Assembly (NCBI GenBank): GCA_021805275.1
Contig: JAJZFQ010000100.1
Span: 1 to 63,442, forward strand
Length of the DNA: 63,442 nt
Reading direction: 5' to 3'
Source of the DNA: Pseudomonadota bacterium
Lineage (GTDB): Bacteria; Pseudomonadota; Gammaproteobacteria; Steroidobacterales; Steroidobacteraceae
The notes beneath the pieces are model-generated. The model saw only the letters and a program-made list of their open reading frames with translations, did no database searches and was not told the DNA's origin. Position numbers and translations under genes: made by a program. Shown here one piece after another: positions 33,752-42,860 of the stretch; the first letter of the stretch is position 1, and each line of letters begins with the position of its first letter.

Positions 33752-36115
33752 TCAGAGGCGGTGTGGGCGCACGTCCGCGGAGTCGATCCGAACGTGCACG
33801 GCGCGGCCGGCTGCCACTTCGACATAGATGACCTCTCCGAATCGGTCGTGACCGGCAGCCCAGCACGCCCCGTGACACTTGCCCAGCGCGGCGCGGCCGG
33901 CGACCTCGCGCAGCGGTCGGCCGTCGAGCTCGACCCCCTGCGCCGGCGTACGGTGCATGGCGAAGATGAAGCGACGCAGCGCCGCTCGATACGAGCCTCG
34001 GGGTGCGCCGAGTGTCAGGTCGATCCCCGCAGGATTACGCCCGACCGTGATGCGCTGCAGGAAGTATTCGTTGTGCTCGTAGGCGTAGTTGCGCCCGTTG
34101 TCGTCGTAGTAGTCGAAGTGGGTCGGATGCCGGGCCGGGAAGACCTGCACGGTGACGGTGGTCACCGGGCGTTGACCGGTGTACTGGAGCAACGGCTGGG
34201 TCGGGATGATGGCGCCCGCACGGACGAACAGCGGAATGTCCGTCCAGTTCTTACTGTCGAGCTGCAGCGTCACGGTCGCACCGCCGCGATAGATCCTTCC
34301 GGTGAAGTAATTCGTCCACCGGCCGGGCGGCAGATACAGGTGCTTGACGCGTTGGTGGCGATGCACCACCGGCGAGACGAGCAGCCATCGGCCGAACATC
34401 CACGCGCTGTAATCATTACGCACGCGCGAGTCGTGCGGCCAGGAGAAGATCAGGGGCCGAACGAGCCCGATGCCGGAGACATGCTCGTGCCAGGCGTACG
34501 AATAGATGTAGGGCAGCAGCCGATAGCGCAGGTCGAGCGCCGCAGTCGCAGCGCGCGCAGCGGTCTGGCCGTAGATCCACGGCTGGCGCCGCTGCAGGTA
34601 GCTGCCGTGAACCCGGCAAATGGGCGCGAAGGCATCGAATTCAACCCAGCGCGCGTAGTTCTCCGCGGACGGATGGCCGTGGAAGCCGCCGCCATCCATG
34701 CCCCACCACATCTCCCCGACGTCCACCGCGCTCAGCATGCGCTGGCGCTGCGCGGCCATGCTGGCGAATCCGCTGTCGATGTCACCGGACCACAGGCCGT
34801 AGGCGTAGCGCTGCGCACCGAGCCAGAAGTTGCGGTTCAACGACCACACGCGCGCCTTGAAGTACTTGCGCTGGCCGTCGTAGAGCGCGCGCTCCATATT
34901 GAAGAACTGCTTGTCGTCCCCGGTCTCATCCGCCTCGTCGTTCCACCAGCCCACGATGCCGGTTGCAAAGCTGTGGCGCAGCACCGGATTGAAGAACCAC
35001 CGGCGGGTCGCGGGATTGTCGAAGTCGAGCGTCTTGACCGGTCGATGCGAGAAATAGTCGATGCTGATCTTCTCGCCCGCAATCCACAGGTGATGGGCGG
35101 TCGCGTACTGGCCCTCGACGGTATCGACGTGGATGCGCGGCTTCATGATGCCGATCAGGTGGACACCGAGCGCCCGCAGCTCGCGGTCGAGCTTGCCGCT
35201 CGGGCCATCGGGAAATTTGCGAGTGTTCCAGCGAAACTCGCCGTAGTCGTTCCGACCCCAGGCCTTCCAGTCGAAGTCGAGCGAGAAGGCGTCGAGCGGA
35301 ATGTGCAGCGCTCGGTAGCGGCGCACGATGTGCAGCAGCTCGCGCTCGTCGATGCCCCACTGACTGTTGATGAAGCCGAACGACCACTTCGGAAACAGCG
35401 GCGCGTGCCCGGTGAGGATGTCGAGCGCGGAGAAGATCTGCTTCGGCGAACCGATGATCACGTAATAATCGGGATCGGGACGCCTCTGGCGTAGGACACG
35501 GATGCGGCCCGGGGTGAGGTCGAAGAGCGTCTTCTGGCTATCGAGCAGCACGCCGAAGCCCGCGGTGCTCCAGACCAGCGGTGCGCCCGCATCGCCCTGC
35601 GCGCCGGCCGTTGCGAGCTGTCGCCCGGCGCGCAGCAGGCCTGAGTGCGCCGGCTGGAAGGCATCAAAGCCGTGCACGCCGTAGAGCGGCGCGCCGGCGG
35701 GCGAGAAACGCAGCGCCACGGCGTGTCGCGCAAAATTGCCGAGGTGCGCTTCGCTCACGATGGGCCGAGCCGCATGGCGACGAAAGACCTGTAGTTCCTC
35801 CGTCCCGACATCGAACACCACACGCAGGGCGCGGCTCTTGATCACCAGCTGCCGGCCACTCGCGCGGACGGTCACCCGCCCGGTCGCGCTGCTCGGTGCG
35901 CGAGGTGACATCACTAGGTCCGGCGGCGAGGCGCGGCCTTCCGGCAGAACATGAACATGCAGCACGTTGCGGCGCACCAGCACGATCTGCAGCGTTCCGC
36001 CGGCGAGCGTGACGTCACCCCCCGTCGGCAGCAGCGCGATGGCGCCACGCGCCGTCCCGCAAACGGCAAGCACGCTGGCGGCTGCGAGCGCGACGCATCG
36101 ATGTTCAAACGTCAT
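33752..36115 (-). CDS. GH31 alpha-glucosidase/alpha-xylosidase family enzyme, exported
   Basis: A 787-aa protein with a signal peptide (MTFEHRCVALAAASVLAVCGTARG). The GH31 barrel is shown by FPKWSFGFINSQWGI, DAFSLDFDWKAWG, the nucleophile motif GIVGWWNDEADET, the acid/base motif GLWSGDIDSGF and FAPICRVHG. A C-terminal beta domain (LYLPPGRWTNYFTGRIY, VRAGAIIPT) follows. Family enzymes release alpha-linked glucose or xylose from non-reducing ends; context favours glucose from maltodextrin. It is first in its unit and has the 14-bp operator 145 bp upstream. Confidence 0.9.
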   Translation of the reverse strand: MTFEHRCVALAAASVLAVCGTARGAIALLPTGGDVTLAGGTLQIVLVRRNVLHVHVLPEGRASPPDLVMSPRAPSSATGRVTVRASGRQLVIKSRALRVVFDVGTEELQVFRRHAARPIVSEAHLGNFARHAVALRFSPAGAPLYGVHGFDAFQPAHSGLLRAGRQLATAGAQGDAGAPLVWSTAGFGVLLDSQKTLFDLTPGRIRVLRQRRPDPDYYVIIGSPKQIFSALDILTGHAPLFPKWSFGFINSQWGIDERELLHIVRRYRALHIPLDAFSLDFDWKAWGRNDYGEFRWNTRKFPDGPSGKLDRELRALGVHLIGIMKPRIHVDTVEGQYATAHHLWIAGEKISIDYFSHRPVKTLDFDNPATRRWFFNPVLRHSFATGIVGWWNDEADETGDDKQFFNMERALYDGQRKYFKARVWSLNRNFWLGAQRYAYGLWSGDIDSGFASMAAQRQRMLSAVDVGEMWWGMDGGGFHGHPSAENYARWVEFDAFAPICRVHGSYLQRRQPWIYGQTAARAATAALDLRYRLLPYIYSYAWHEHVSGIGLVRPLIFSWPHDSRVRNDYSAWMFGRWLLVSPVVHRHQRVKHLYLPPGRWTNYFTGRIYRGGATVTLQLDSKNWTDIPLFVRAGAIIPTQPLLQYTGQRPVTTVTVQVFPARHPTHFDYYDDNGRNYAYEHNEYFLQRITVGRNPAGIDLTLGAPRGSYRAALRRFIFAMHRTPAQGVELDGRPLREVAGRAALGKCHGACWAAGHDRFGEVIYVEVAAGRAVHVRIDSADVRPHRL

Positions 36116-36310
36116 GACCGCCCAGTCCCCCGCACCACACCGTTCCGGTGAGTCTCGCCCCGCCGGCCGCGGCCCGCTTGCAGGCCGGTTTGCCGTCGCG
36201 GATCCCCGCCGAGGCGTTCACGCCAGCATGCGTCCGGCGCGCCGGAGCGCGCAATGTCCCGCATACGTATTCATGTCGACCGGCGTGCATCGAGCGGCTG
36301 CGCGGCGCCC
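36116..36310 (-). promoter_or_regulatory. GH31 upstream region with operator and palindrome
   Basis: This gap between the halogenase stop and GH31 start carries the operator copy (36260-36273) and a perfect 14-bp palindrome TCCGGCGCGCCGGA (36233-36246) that could end the halogenase transcript, although no T tract follows. No convincing -35/-10 pair was found. Confidence 0.45.
36260..36273 (-). promoter_or_regulatory. operator copy 4 (GH31 unit)
   Basis: On the minus strand TGAATACGTATGCG, identical to three copies at 41035-41133. The core ATACGTAT is palindromic with a central CG, as expected for a LacI-family site. Its orientation matches the downstream GH31 gene. Confidence 0.75.
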
Positions 36311-37819
36311 TCAGTCTGCGGCGGCAGCGCAGTGCTCGGCGATGAATCGCTCGTGGCTGCCCATGCGCTCCGTGGCGCCGCGGACCAGTGCGGCGAGGTT
36401 GCCGAGGAACTCCCCGAGCTGTTCGGCCGGCAGGTTATCCGCGACCGGGTGATGGCGCCGCGGCACGATTCCCTGCCCCATCATGACCTGCAGCCACGAC
36501 TGCTCGGTGAACAGCTCCTCGTTCTCGCGGAAGATCTGCCCGGTCGCCTCGAAGATGGCGAGCTTGCGCCTCAGCGCTTCGGGCACGGGCAGCGCCGCGC
36601 AGTGTCGCCAGAACGGGCTGTCCCGGCGCTCCGTGGCCCGGAAGTGCAGGACCAGGAAATCGCGCACTTGCGTGTACTCCTCGGACACCTTGCGGTTGTA
36701 GTCCTCGATGACCGCCGGATCGAACCCCCGGTCGGGAAACATCGCCAGCAGCCGGCTGACGGCCGATTGCGCGAGGTGGATGGCGGTCGATTCGAGCGGC
36801 TCGAGAAAGCCCGCCGCAAGCCCGATGGCCACGCAGTTGCGCACCCAGGAGCGGCGTCGCACGCCGGCAGCGAAGCGGATGAGCCGCGGCTCACTCAGCG
36901 CCTCGCCCTCGAGGTTCGCGAGCAGCAGTGCCGCGGCCTCATCGTCGCTCATGTACTCACTGCAGTAGACATGGCCGTTGCCGGTGCGGTGCTGCAGCGG
37001 GATGCGCCACTGCCAGCCGGCGGGACGCGCATTCGCCTGCGTATACGGCCGCAGCGGCCCGCTCGAGACGCTCTGCACGGCGAGCGCGCTGTCACACGGC
37101 AGCCACGCTCGCCAGTCCTCCAGCTCGCTGCCGAGTGCCTGCTCGATGAGCAGACCCCGGAACCCGCTGCAATCGATGAACAAATCCCCCTCGAGCCGCT
37201 CCCCGTTCTCGAGCACGATCGAGTCGATGAATCCATCGTCACCGCGCAGCCGCACGTCGACGATCCTGCCCTCGGTGCGCTTCGCGCCGCGCTGCTCGGC
37301 GTACTCGCGCAGCATCCGTCCGTAGCGCGCCGCATCGAAGTGGAAAGCGTATTTCGGCCCGGCCAGCGGGCTGTTGCCGATGCGCTCGATGCGCGCCATG
37401 CGGTTCGCTTTCGCGGCCACCGCGTTGAGCGAGTAAGTCCACAGGTCCGCCGCGGCCGGCTGCTCGCGGCTGCGCAGCCAATAGTGCTGAAAGGGCAACG
37501 GCCCGAGCGGCAGTCCCACCTCGCCGAAAGCATGCAGGTAGGAGTGCCCGACGCGCAGCCAGTCGTTGAATTCAATGGCCAGCTTGATCGTTCCGCTCGT
37601 GGCCCTGAGCATCGCGTCCTCGTCGATGCCGAGAAACGCGTTGACATTGCGGATCTGCGGGATGGTCGCCTCTCCGACGCCCACCGTGCCGATCGCCTCG
37701 GACTCCACGACGTGCACCTGCAGATTCCCCGCCATGGTGCGGGCGAACACGGCCGCCGCGAGCCAACCGGCGGTGCCACCGCCCACGACCACCACGCGCT
37801 TGATCGGCAAATGACTCAT
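36311..37819 (-). CDS. flavin-dependent (tryptophan-type) halogenase homologue
   Basis: A 502-aa PrnA-family protein. The FAD motif GGGTAGW is at 13-19, the halogenase-specific WxWxIP motif reads WQWRIP at 269-274, the catalytic lysine aligns as Lys79 (SGTIKLAIEF), and the conserved glutamate is in FLEPLEST (Glu343). All residues needed for HOCl-based halogenation are therefore present. The start MSHLPIKR follows the family; ten more codons are open upstream. Members occur beside TonB receptors in carbohydrate loci, where their substrate is unresolved. It lies about 110 bp downstream of the TonB receptor gene, past a hairpin. Confidence 0.9.
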   Translation of the reverse strand: MSHLPIKRVVVVGGGTAGWLAAAVFARTMAGNLQVHVVESEAIGTVGVGEATIPQIRNVNAFLGIDEDAMLRATSGTIKLAIEFNDWLRVGHSYLHAFGEVGLPLGPLPFQHYWLRSREQPAAADLWTYSLNAVAAKANRMARIERIGNSPLAGPKYAFHFDAARYGRMLREYAEQRGAKRTEGRIVDVRLRGDDGFIDSIVLENGERLEGDLFIDCSGFRGLLIEQALGSELEDWRAWLPCDSALAVQSVSSGPLRPYTQANARPAGWQWRIPLQHRTGNGHVYCSEYMSDDEAAALLLANLEGEALSEPRLIRFAAGVRRRSWVRNCVAIGLAAGFLEPLESTAIHLAQSAVSRLLAMFPDRGFDPAVIEDYNRKVSEEYTQVRDFLVLHFRATERRDSPFWRHCAALPVPEALRRKLAIFEATGQIFRENEELFTEQSWLQVMMGQGIVPRRHHPVADNLPAEQLGEFLGNLAALVRGATERMGSHERFIAEHCAAAAD

Positions 37820-37860
37820 CGGTTTCCCAGGCGCGAGAACCGCCCGCATGTTACCACGCG

Positions 37861-37900
37861 GGAAAAGAGCGGCCCTGCCGGCTCGCGCCGGCAGGGCCGC
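37861..37900 (-). terminator. strong hairpin with T-rich tail between TonB receptor and halogenase genes
   Basis: A perfect 14-bp stem (arms 37869-37882 and 37887-37900) with loop TCGC (GCGA on the minus strand). Read on the minus strand it is followed by TCTTTTCC, giving an intrinsic-terminator shape 28 bp after the receptor stop. Because the halogenase ATG follows 50 bp later, it probably lowers halogenase expression relative to the receptor instead of separating two promoters, as no promoter is seen between. Confidence 0.8.
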
Positions 37901-37927
37901 AGGGGGAAGCGACCCGACCGCGCGGCG

Positions 37928-40882
37928 CTACTGGAAGTTGTAGGAGAAGCCGACCGAGTACACCCGGCCGTATTCCTCCCAGGTTTGCACCTGGCGCGGA
38001 TCGTTGTTCTGGTAGGTCTGCATGCCCTGATTGGTGAGGTTCGATCCGGTCGCGATCAGCGTCAGACCATCGAACATCCCGCTGCCGAACGCGTAGCTGA
38101 CCTGCGCATCGACCGTGGCCTGGCCGGCCACGATCTGCTCTACGCGCGTCGCGCTGATGCCGAACACACGCCCGAGGTAGCTCGAGCGGATGCTGTCGGA
38201 CACGTTCGCCTGCAAGCCGCGGTACTGATAGTACAGCGTGAAGTTCTCATCCCACTTCGAGAGTCCTGCCACCGTCACCGGCTGCGTGTTGCCGGGGTAG
38301 TACACCGCGCTGTTCGTGCGGTCGACGCTCGCGAGCACGCCAAGCCCGTCCAGCCAGCGGCTGAAATCGCCGAGCGGCAGGTTGGTGGCGATCTGCTCGC
38401 CGTAAATGTGCCCGGTACCCTGATTATTCGGCACCGTCAGGATGCCGTAGGTCGTACCGAGCACCGCCTGCTGCGCCGGCGTCAGATAGCCCGCCGCGTA
38501 CGGCGCGAAGTTCGCGAGCACCGCGGCATTTGGGTTGATGTAGTCGGTGAGATCGAGATAGTAACCGGACAGCTGTACGTAGCCGGCGCCGCCCGTGGCG
38601 CAGAGCGAGGAGTTCTTGGCCTGATTCCCGGTGCAGTTGTAGCCACCGCTGCCCGAGAAGTAGTGCTCCAGGCTGACGTTGTAGTTGGTGGACATGGTCG
38701 GCAGCAGGGCCGGATTGCCCCCCGTGCCGCTGAAGTACGCGAGGTTCGGATTGGGATTGGTCAGACCGCTGACGTTCGTAGAGACACCAAGACTGGCGCT
38801 CATCTCATCCATACGCGGACGCGACATCGTGCGCGCCACGCTCGCGCGGATGTCGTTGTCATGGGGCAGCGAGAAGACGAGGTTCAGACTTGGCAGGTAG
38901 CGCGTGTAGCTGGTTCCGCCCATGGTCGGCAGCAGCACCGTGGTCGCCGCACCACCGGTGCTCGAGCCGGGCGCAACGCGCTGCCCGGTGGAGGTCTGGC
39001 CGGTATGAGCCACCTGCAGGCCGAAATTGCCGCGCATGCCGACGGACTCCCCGAGATCGGCATGCAGGTTGAACTGCATGTATGCGGTCGTGTCGTTCTC
39101 GTTCACGATCCAGTTCGGCGGCACGGCGATCGAGGAGAGCGCCGTCGGATATTCGACCAGCTGTCCGTTCACGAGGAGGGAGAACGGGTTGTACATCACT
39201 TGCGGTCCGATACCCATGAAACCGAGCGCATCCGTGGTCGGCTCGAGCGCACTCGCCGGGATCTGGGCGGTCTGTGTCGGCGTGCACGTGCTGGTGATGA
39301 CGACGCCGCAGCTGGCGCCCGGCAGGACCAGGAAGTCCTGGTTGATGGCGTAGCTCTTGTTTCGTCGGCGACGATCGACGCCAAACTCCATGCTCGAGAT
39401 CGGCCCGCTCTGGAAGTAGTGGGTTGCGGCGAGCCGCACATTGGCGATGTAATCTTCGGTGTGCGGCTGGTTGATGAACCCGGCCTGCACCAGCTTGGCG
39501 CCGGCGCCCCACCCTTGGGGATCGGTCAGGACGATGTTGCTGCCACTGATGCCCTGGGAAGGGAACAGGTACAGCTCACCATTACCGCCTTCGGAGAAGT
39601 TGACGTTGGTGCCGGCAAGCGTGGCTTCATTCGCCGGACCATTGTAGCCGTATCCGGAGTACGACTCGAGGAACATGTCGTCGCGCTCGGCACGGCTGTA
39701 GCTGCCGTTGAGGCTCGCGACCCAGTTGTCGGCCAGGCGCAGGTGATTGTGCCAGATCAGGTTGTAGACGCGCGCCTGGTAGTGATTGTAGTCGTTGCGG
39801 ATGACCGGATACACGCTGTCGAACGTTCCGGTCTTGTAGAAGCCGTTGACCAGCGTGCCGGGAACGATGGTTTCATGGCTGCCATAGCCAAGCGGCAGCT
39901 CCGCCCCCTTGGCCTGTTGCGTCTCGTTCGTGTTCTCGAAGGTGAGGTCGAGTGCGCTGGTGAATCCGCTCCAGGGGCGCCATTCGACGCCGCCGAGGAA
40001 GCCGTTGCGCACCAGCATGTCCGATATGTTGTAATTCTTGGATCCGCCGATGATGAGCGCGTTATTCGGCGTCGTTGTGGCGTAGCCCCACGGCGCCTGG
40101 TGCAGGATGTGGGAAGGATTGGCTTCCAGATCGACGCCTAATGTCACGCCCAGGGTGTGGTGCAGGAACTGGTCTGCGAACACGCCGTTGATGTCGTGGC
40201 CGGAGTCGCTGACACCCGGTCCCGGCATCACCTGGTTGGGCGTGATCCACTGATAGTTCGCGTTAATGGTCGCGACCGGCTTGGACTGCGACAGCGGTTG
40301 CATCGTCTTCATGTCGACGGTGCCGGCGATGCCCGGGTCGATCATGTCGGCGCTCGGGCTGAAGTGCACCACGACGGCGGTGAACCAGCTGGGCGGATAC
40401 TGATCGAGCTGCACGTCGCGGTTGTTCGCGGTGCTCGGCTGAATCGTTCCATCGACCTGGGTGGAGATGAAATCGGAGCTCATGCCGTGGATGGTCAGCT
40501 CCTGCGGCCGGCCGTTGACCGTCTGCACGGCGAGGCCCGGCAGACGCCCCAGGGCGTCGGCGATGCTGGTGCCCGGCAGCTGTCCGATCTGCTGAGAGGA
40601 GATCGCCTCGACGATCGAGTTCGAATTCTTCTGAATTGCGATGGCGTTCTGCAGGCTGCTGATGAAGCCATTGACGACGACCTGGTGCAGCATGTCTTCG
40701 TGCAGGACCTGCTGCTTGGCGTTCTTGCCGTCGACCTTCTGGGTCTGGGCCGTGCTCTGCGCGCTGGCGTCCTGCGGCGCGGCGAAGGCGGTCGCCGGCA
40801 TGGCCGCAGCGACGGCGGCGGCGCCGAAGCAGGCGGTTGCGACCGCCATTTCAAGAATAGTGCGCTTGCGTGTGGTAATCAC
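37928..40882 (-). CDS. TonB-dependent outer-membrane receptor (maltodextrin type)
   Basis: A protein of about 984 aa. The GTG of VITTRKRTILEMAVA is preferred, since a G-rich ribosome site precedes it and it gives a compact signal peptide (through MPATAFA). The plug domain is clear: EAISSQQIGQLPGTSIADAL, GRLPGLAV, LTIHGMSSDFISTQVDG and DPGIAGTVDMKT. The remaining 750 residues form the beta-barrel, with SLVFSLPHDN-like strands and a terminal YSVGFSYNFQ. By context it imports maltodextrins using TonB energy. A 322-bp control region precedes it. Confidence 0.93.
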   Translation of the reverse strand: MITTRKRTILEMAVATACFGAAAVAAAMPATAFAAPQDASAQSTAQTQKVDGKNAKQQVLHEDMLHQVVVNGFISSLQNAIAIQKNSNSIVEAISSQQIGQLPGTSIADALGRLPGLAVQTVNGRPQELTIHGMSSDFISTQVDGTIQPSTANNRDVQLDQYPPSWFTAVVVHFSPSADMIDPGIAGTVDMKTMQPLSQSKPVATINANYQWITPNQVMPGPGVSDSGHDINGVFADQFLHHTLGVTLGVDLEANPSHILHQAPWGYATTTPNNALIIGGSKNYNISDMLVRNGFLGGVEWRPWSGFTSALDLTFENTNETQQAKGAELPLGYGSHETIVPGTLVNGFYKTGTFDSVYPVIRNDYNHYQARVYNLIWHNHLRLADNWVASLNGSYSRAERDDMFLESYSGYGYNGPANEATLAGTNVNFSEGGNGELYLFPSQGISGSNIVLTDPQGWGAGAKLVQAGFINQPHTEDYIANVRLAATHYFQSGPISSMEFGVDRRRRNKSYAINQDFLVLPGASCGVVITSTCTPTQTAQIPASALEPTTDALGFMGIGPQVMYNPFSLLVNGQLVEYPTALSSIAVPPNWIVNENDTTAYMQFNLHADLGESVGMRGNFGLQVAHTGQTSTGQRVAPGSSTGGAATTVLLPTMGGTSYTRYLPSLNLVFSLPHDNDIRASVARTMSRPRMDEMSASLGVSTNVSGLTNPNPNLAYFSGTGGNPALLPTMSTNYNVSLEHYFSGSGGYNCTGNQAKNSSLCATGGAGYVQLSGYYLDLTDYINPNAAVLANFAPYAAGYLTPAQQAVLGTTYGILTVPNNQGTGHIYGEQIATNLPLGDFSRWLDGLGVLASVDRTNSAVYYPGNTQPVTVAGLSKWDENFTLYYQYRGLQANVSDSIRSSYLGRVFGISATRVEQIVAGQATVDAQVSYAFGSGMFDGLTLIATGSNLTNQGMQTYQNNDPRQVQTWEEYGRVYSVGFSYNFQ

Positions 40883-41015
40883 GAGAACCCCCCCGAACGA
40901 ATGATGATGCCCCACCCCGGTCCGGCGGCGGACCGACTCTGCGCCGCCCGCCGGCCGCGCCCATGCGGTACCACCCGGGTGTGCAGTAGAACTGTTTGGC
41001 ATGATTCGTAACGGC

Positions 41016-41030
41016 CTTGCCTAAAGCAAG
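41016..41030. promoter_or_regulatory. inverted repeat TTGC-N5-GCAA at the receptor promoter
   Basis: CTTGC-CTAAA-GCAAG is a perfect dyad overlapping the candidate -35 of the receptor gene. A similar dyad occurs before lacI (42861-42876). Confidence 0.45.
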
Positions 41031-41034
41031 CGGC

Positions 41035-41048
41035 CGCATACGTATTCA
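41035..41048 (-). promoter_or_regulatory. operator copy 1 (TonB receptor)
   Basis: Minus-strand TGAATACGTATGCG, oriented with the receptor gene and 153 bp before its chosen start. Confidence 0.75.
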
Positions 41049-41095
41049 TATGCTGCGCGGCCGACGAGCCGGACGTTTGATCAGCTGCGGAGTGA

Positions 41096-41109
41096 TGAAT
41101 ACGTATGCG
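41096..41109 (+). promoter_or_regulatory. operator copy 2 (GH13 alpha-glucosidase)
   Basis: Plus-strand TGAATACGTATGCG, 95 bp upstream of the GH13 start. Copy 3 lies exactly 24 bp further on. Confidence 0.75.
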
Positions 41110-41119
41110 AAACTGTTGC

Positions 41120-41133
41120 TGAATACGTATGCG
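41120..41133 (+). promoter_or_regulatory. operator copy 3 (GH13 alpha-glucosidase)
   Basis: Plus-strand TGAATACGTATGCG, 71 bp upstream of the GH13 start, in tandem with copy 2. Confidence 0.75.
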
Positions 41134-41204
41134 GCGACGCCGCTCGCGGGCGAAGCCCCGGCGAGCTGTGTCACAGTAGGGCGACGGACACGCAGAACAC
41201 GAGC

Positions 41205-42821
41205 ATGACTGACAATCGATGGTGGCGGGGGGCGGTGATCTATCAGATCTATCCGCGCAGCTTTCAGGACAGCAACGGCGATGGGGTCGGGGATCTGCCG
41301 GGTATCATCGAACGGCTCGACTATGTCGCCGGACTGGGCGTGGACGCCATCTGGGTCTCGCCGTTCTTCAAATCGCCGATGGCCGATTTCGGCTACGACG
41401 TGTCGGATTTCCGCGCGGTCGACCCGATGTTCGGTACGCTCGCGGACTTCGATCGGCTGGTGCGCGAGGCTCACCAACGCGGACTGAAGGTGATGATCGA
41501 CCAGGTGCTGAGCCACACCTCCGCGCAGCATCCGTGGTTTCTGCAGAGTCGCGAGAGCCGCGACAACCCAAAGGCCGACTGGTACGTGTGGGCCGATCCG
41601 CGTGCCGACGGATCGCCGCCGAACAACTGGCAGTCGATCTTCGGCGGCCCGGCCTGGCGCTGGGAGCCGCGCCGCCGGCAGTACTACCTGCACAACTTCC
41701 TTGAGTCGCAGCCTGATCTGAACTTCCACCACCGTGAGGTGCCGGCCGCGATGCTCGAGGGGCTGCGGTTCTGGCTGCAGCGCGGCGTCGACGGCGTTCG
41801 GCTCGATGCCATCAATTTCTGCTACCACGACCGGCTGTTGCGGGACAATCCGGCCAAGCCGCAGGGCGAGCGGACCGGGCGCGGCTTCAGCCCCGACAAC
41901 CCGTACGCCTACCAGTACCACTGGTACAACAATACGCAGCCGGAGAATCTCGCGTTCCTGAAGCAGGTGCGTGCGGTGCTGGAGGATTATCCGCAGGCCG
42001 TGGCGCTCGGGGAGATTTCCTCCGAGGATTCTCTCGCGACGATGGCCGAATACGTGGGCGATGACCGGCTGCACATGGCCTACTCGTTCGAGCTGCTCAC
42101 CGAGGAGTACACCGCCGGGCACATCCGCAACACCGTGGACACGCTCGAGCGGCGGATGCCGCACGGCTGGCCCTGCTGGACGATCTCCAACCACGATGTG
42201 GCCCGCGTGCTGACGCGCTGGGGCGGGGAACGCGCCGATCCGCGCATGGCGACGCTGCTGAGCGCGATGGTGTGTTCGTTGCGCGGCTCGGTGTGCGTGT
42301 ACCAGGGCGAGGAGCTCGGCCTGCCCGAGGCGGGGATTCCCTACGAGGCCCTGCGCGATCCGTTCGGGATCGCGTTCTGGCCGAACTTCAAGGGCCGCGA
42401 CGGCTGCCGGACCCCGATGCCCTGGCGGGACAGCGCCGGCGGCGGATTCAGCACGTCCACGCCCTGGCTACCGGTGCCGCCGGAGCACCTCGCGCTGGCC
42501 GTCTCTCGGCAGGAGGCCGATCCGCACTCGCCGCTCAACGGCTTCCGGCGATTCCTGCGCTGGCGCCACGGGCAAACCGCGTTGCGCTGGGGCGAGATCG
42601 ACTTTCTGGCCGTCCCGGAGCCCGTGCTCGCCTTTACCCGGCGTCTCGGGGATCAGACGATCCTCGCCGTGTTCAATCTCGGCGGGGATTTGCGCCAGAT
42701 CGAGCTGCCGCTCACCGGACAGTGGCGTGCGTTGCCGGGACACGGATTGACCGCGGGTCTTCTCGAGGAGCGGCAGGTGACCCTCCCCAGCCACGGTGTC
42801 CTGTTCGCCACAATTGCCTGA
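41205..42821 (+). CDS. GH13 alpha-glucosidase (GH13_23-like, cytoplasmic)
   Basis: A 538-aa enzyme with no signal peptide. The barrel motifs are AIWVSPFFKSPMADFGYDV, KVMIDQVLSHTS, nucleophile Asp201 in GVDGVRLDAINF, acid/base Glu270 in AVALGEISSED and TISNHD near 331. Length and residue numbering agree with alpha-glucosidases such as Xanthomonas XgtA and Halomonas HaG. It would hydrolyse imported maltose and malto-oligosaccharides to glucose. The ribosome site is weak. It is divergent from the TonB receptor and followed by lacI, both under the same operator array. Confidence 0.93.
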   Translation: MTDNRWWRGAVIYQIYPRSFQDSNGDGVGDLPGIIERLDYVAGLGVDAIWVSPFFKSPMADFGYDVSDFRAVDPMFGTLADFDRLVREAHQRGLKVMIDQVLSHTSAQHPWFLQSRESRDNPKADWYVWADPRADGSPPNNWQSIFGGPAWRWEPRRRQYYLHNFLESQPDLNFHHREVPAAMLEGLRFWLQRGVDGVRLDAINFCYHDRLLRDNPAKPQGERTGRGFSPDNPYAYQYHWYNNTQPENLAFLKQVRAVLEDYPQAVALGEISSEDSLATMAEYVGDDRLHMAYSFELLTEEYTAGHIRNTVDTLERRMPHGWPCWTISNHDVARVLTRWGGERADPRMATLLSAMVCSLRGSVCVYQGEELGLPEAGIPYEALRDPFGIAFWPNFKGRDGCRTPMPWRDSAGGGFSTSTPWLPVPPEHLALAVSRQEADPHSPLNGFRRFLRWRHGQTALRWGEIDFLAVPEPVLAFTRRLGDQTILAVFNLGGDLRQIELPLTGQWRALPGHGLTAGLLEERQVTLPSHGVLFATIA

Positions 42822-42860
42822 AGCGCGGACAGCCACGCGAGGCCAATCACCCCCGCTTTC

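Larger units (their letters stand above)
40883..41204. promoter_or_regulatory. divergent control region of receptor and GH13 genes
   Basis: A 322-bp non-coding stretch between the leftward receptor and rightward alpha-glucosidase genes. It contains three copies of the 14-bp operator (41035, 41096, 41120), the inverted repeat CTTGC-CTAAA-GCAAG (41016-41030), and a possible receptor promoter on the minus strand: TTGCTT (41029-41024), 17 bp, AATCAT (41006-41001). The operator copy at 41035 sits directly upstream of that -35 box. No clear sigma-70 pair was found for the rightward gene. Confidence 0.65.

Noticed and set aside
36254..40141. A 1295-codon plus-strand open frame opposite the halogenase and TonB receptor genes
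   Set aside because: Its composition is that of an antisense reading. It crosses two well-supported minus-strand genes and a terminator-like hairpin.
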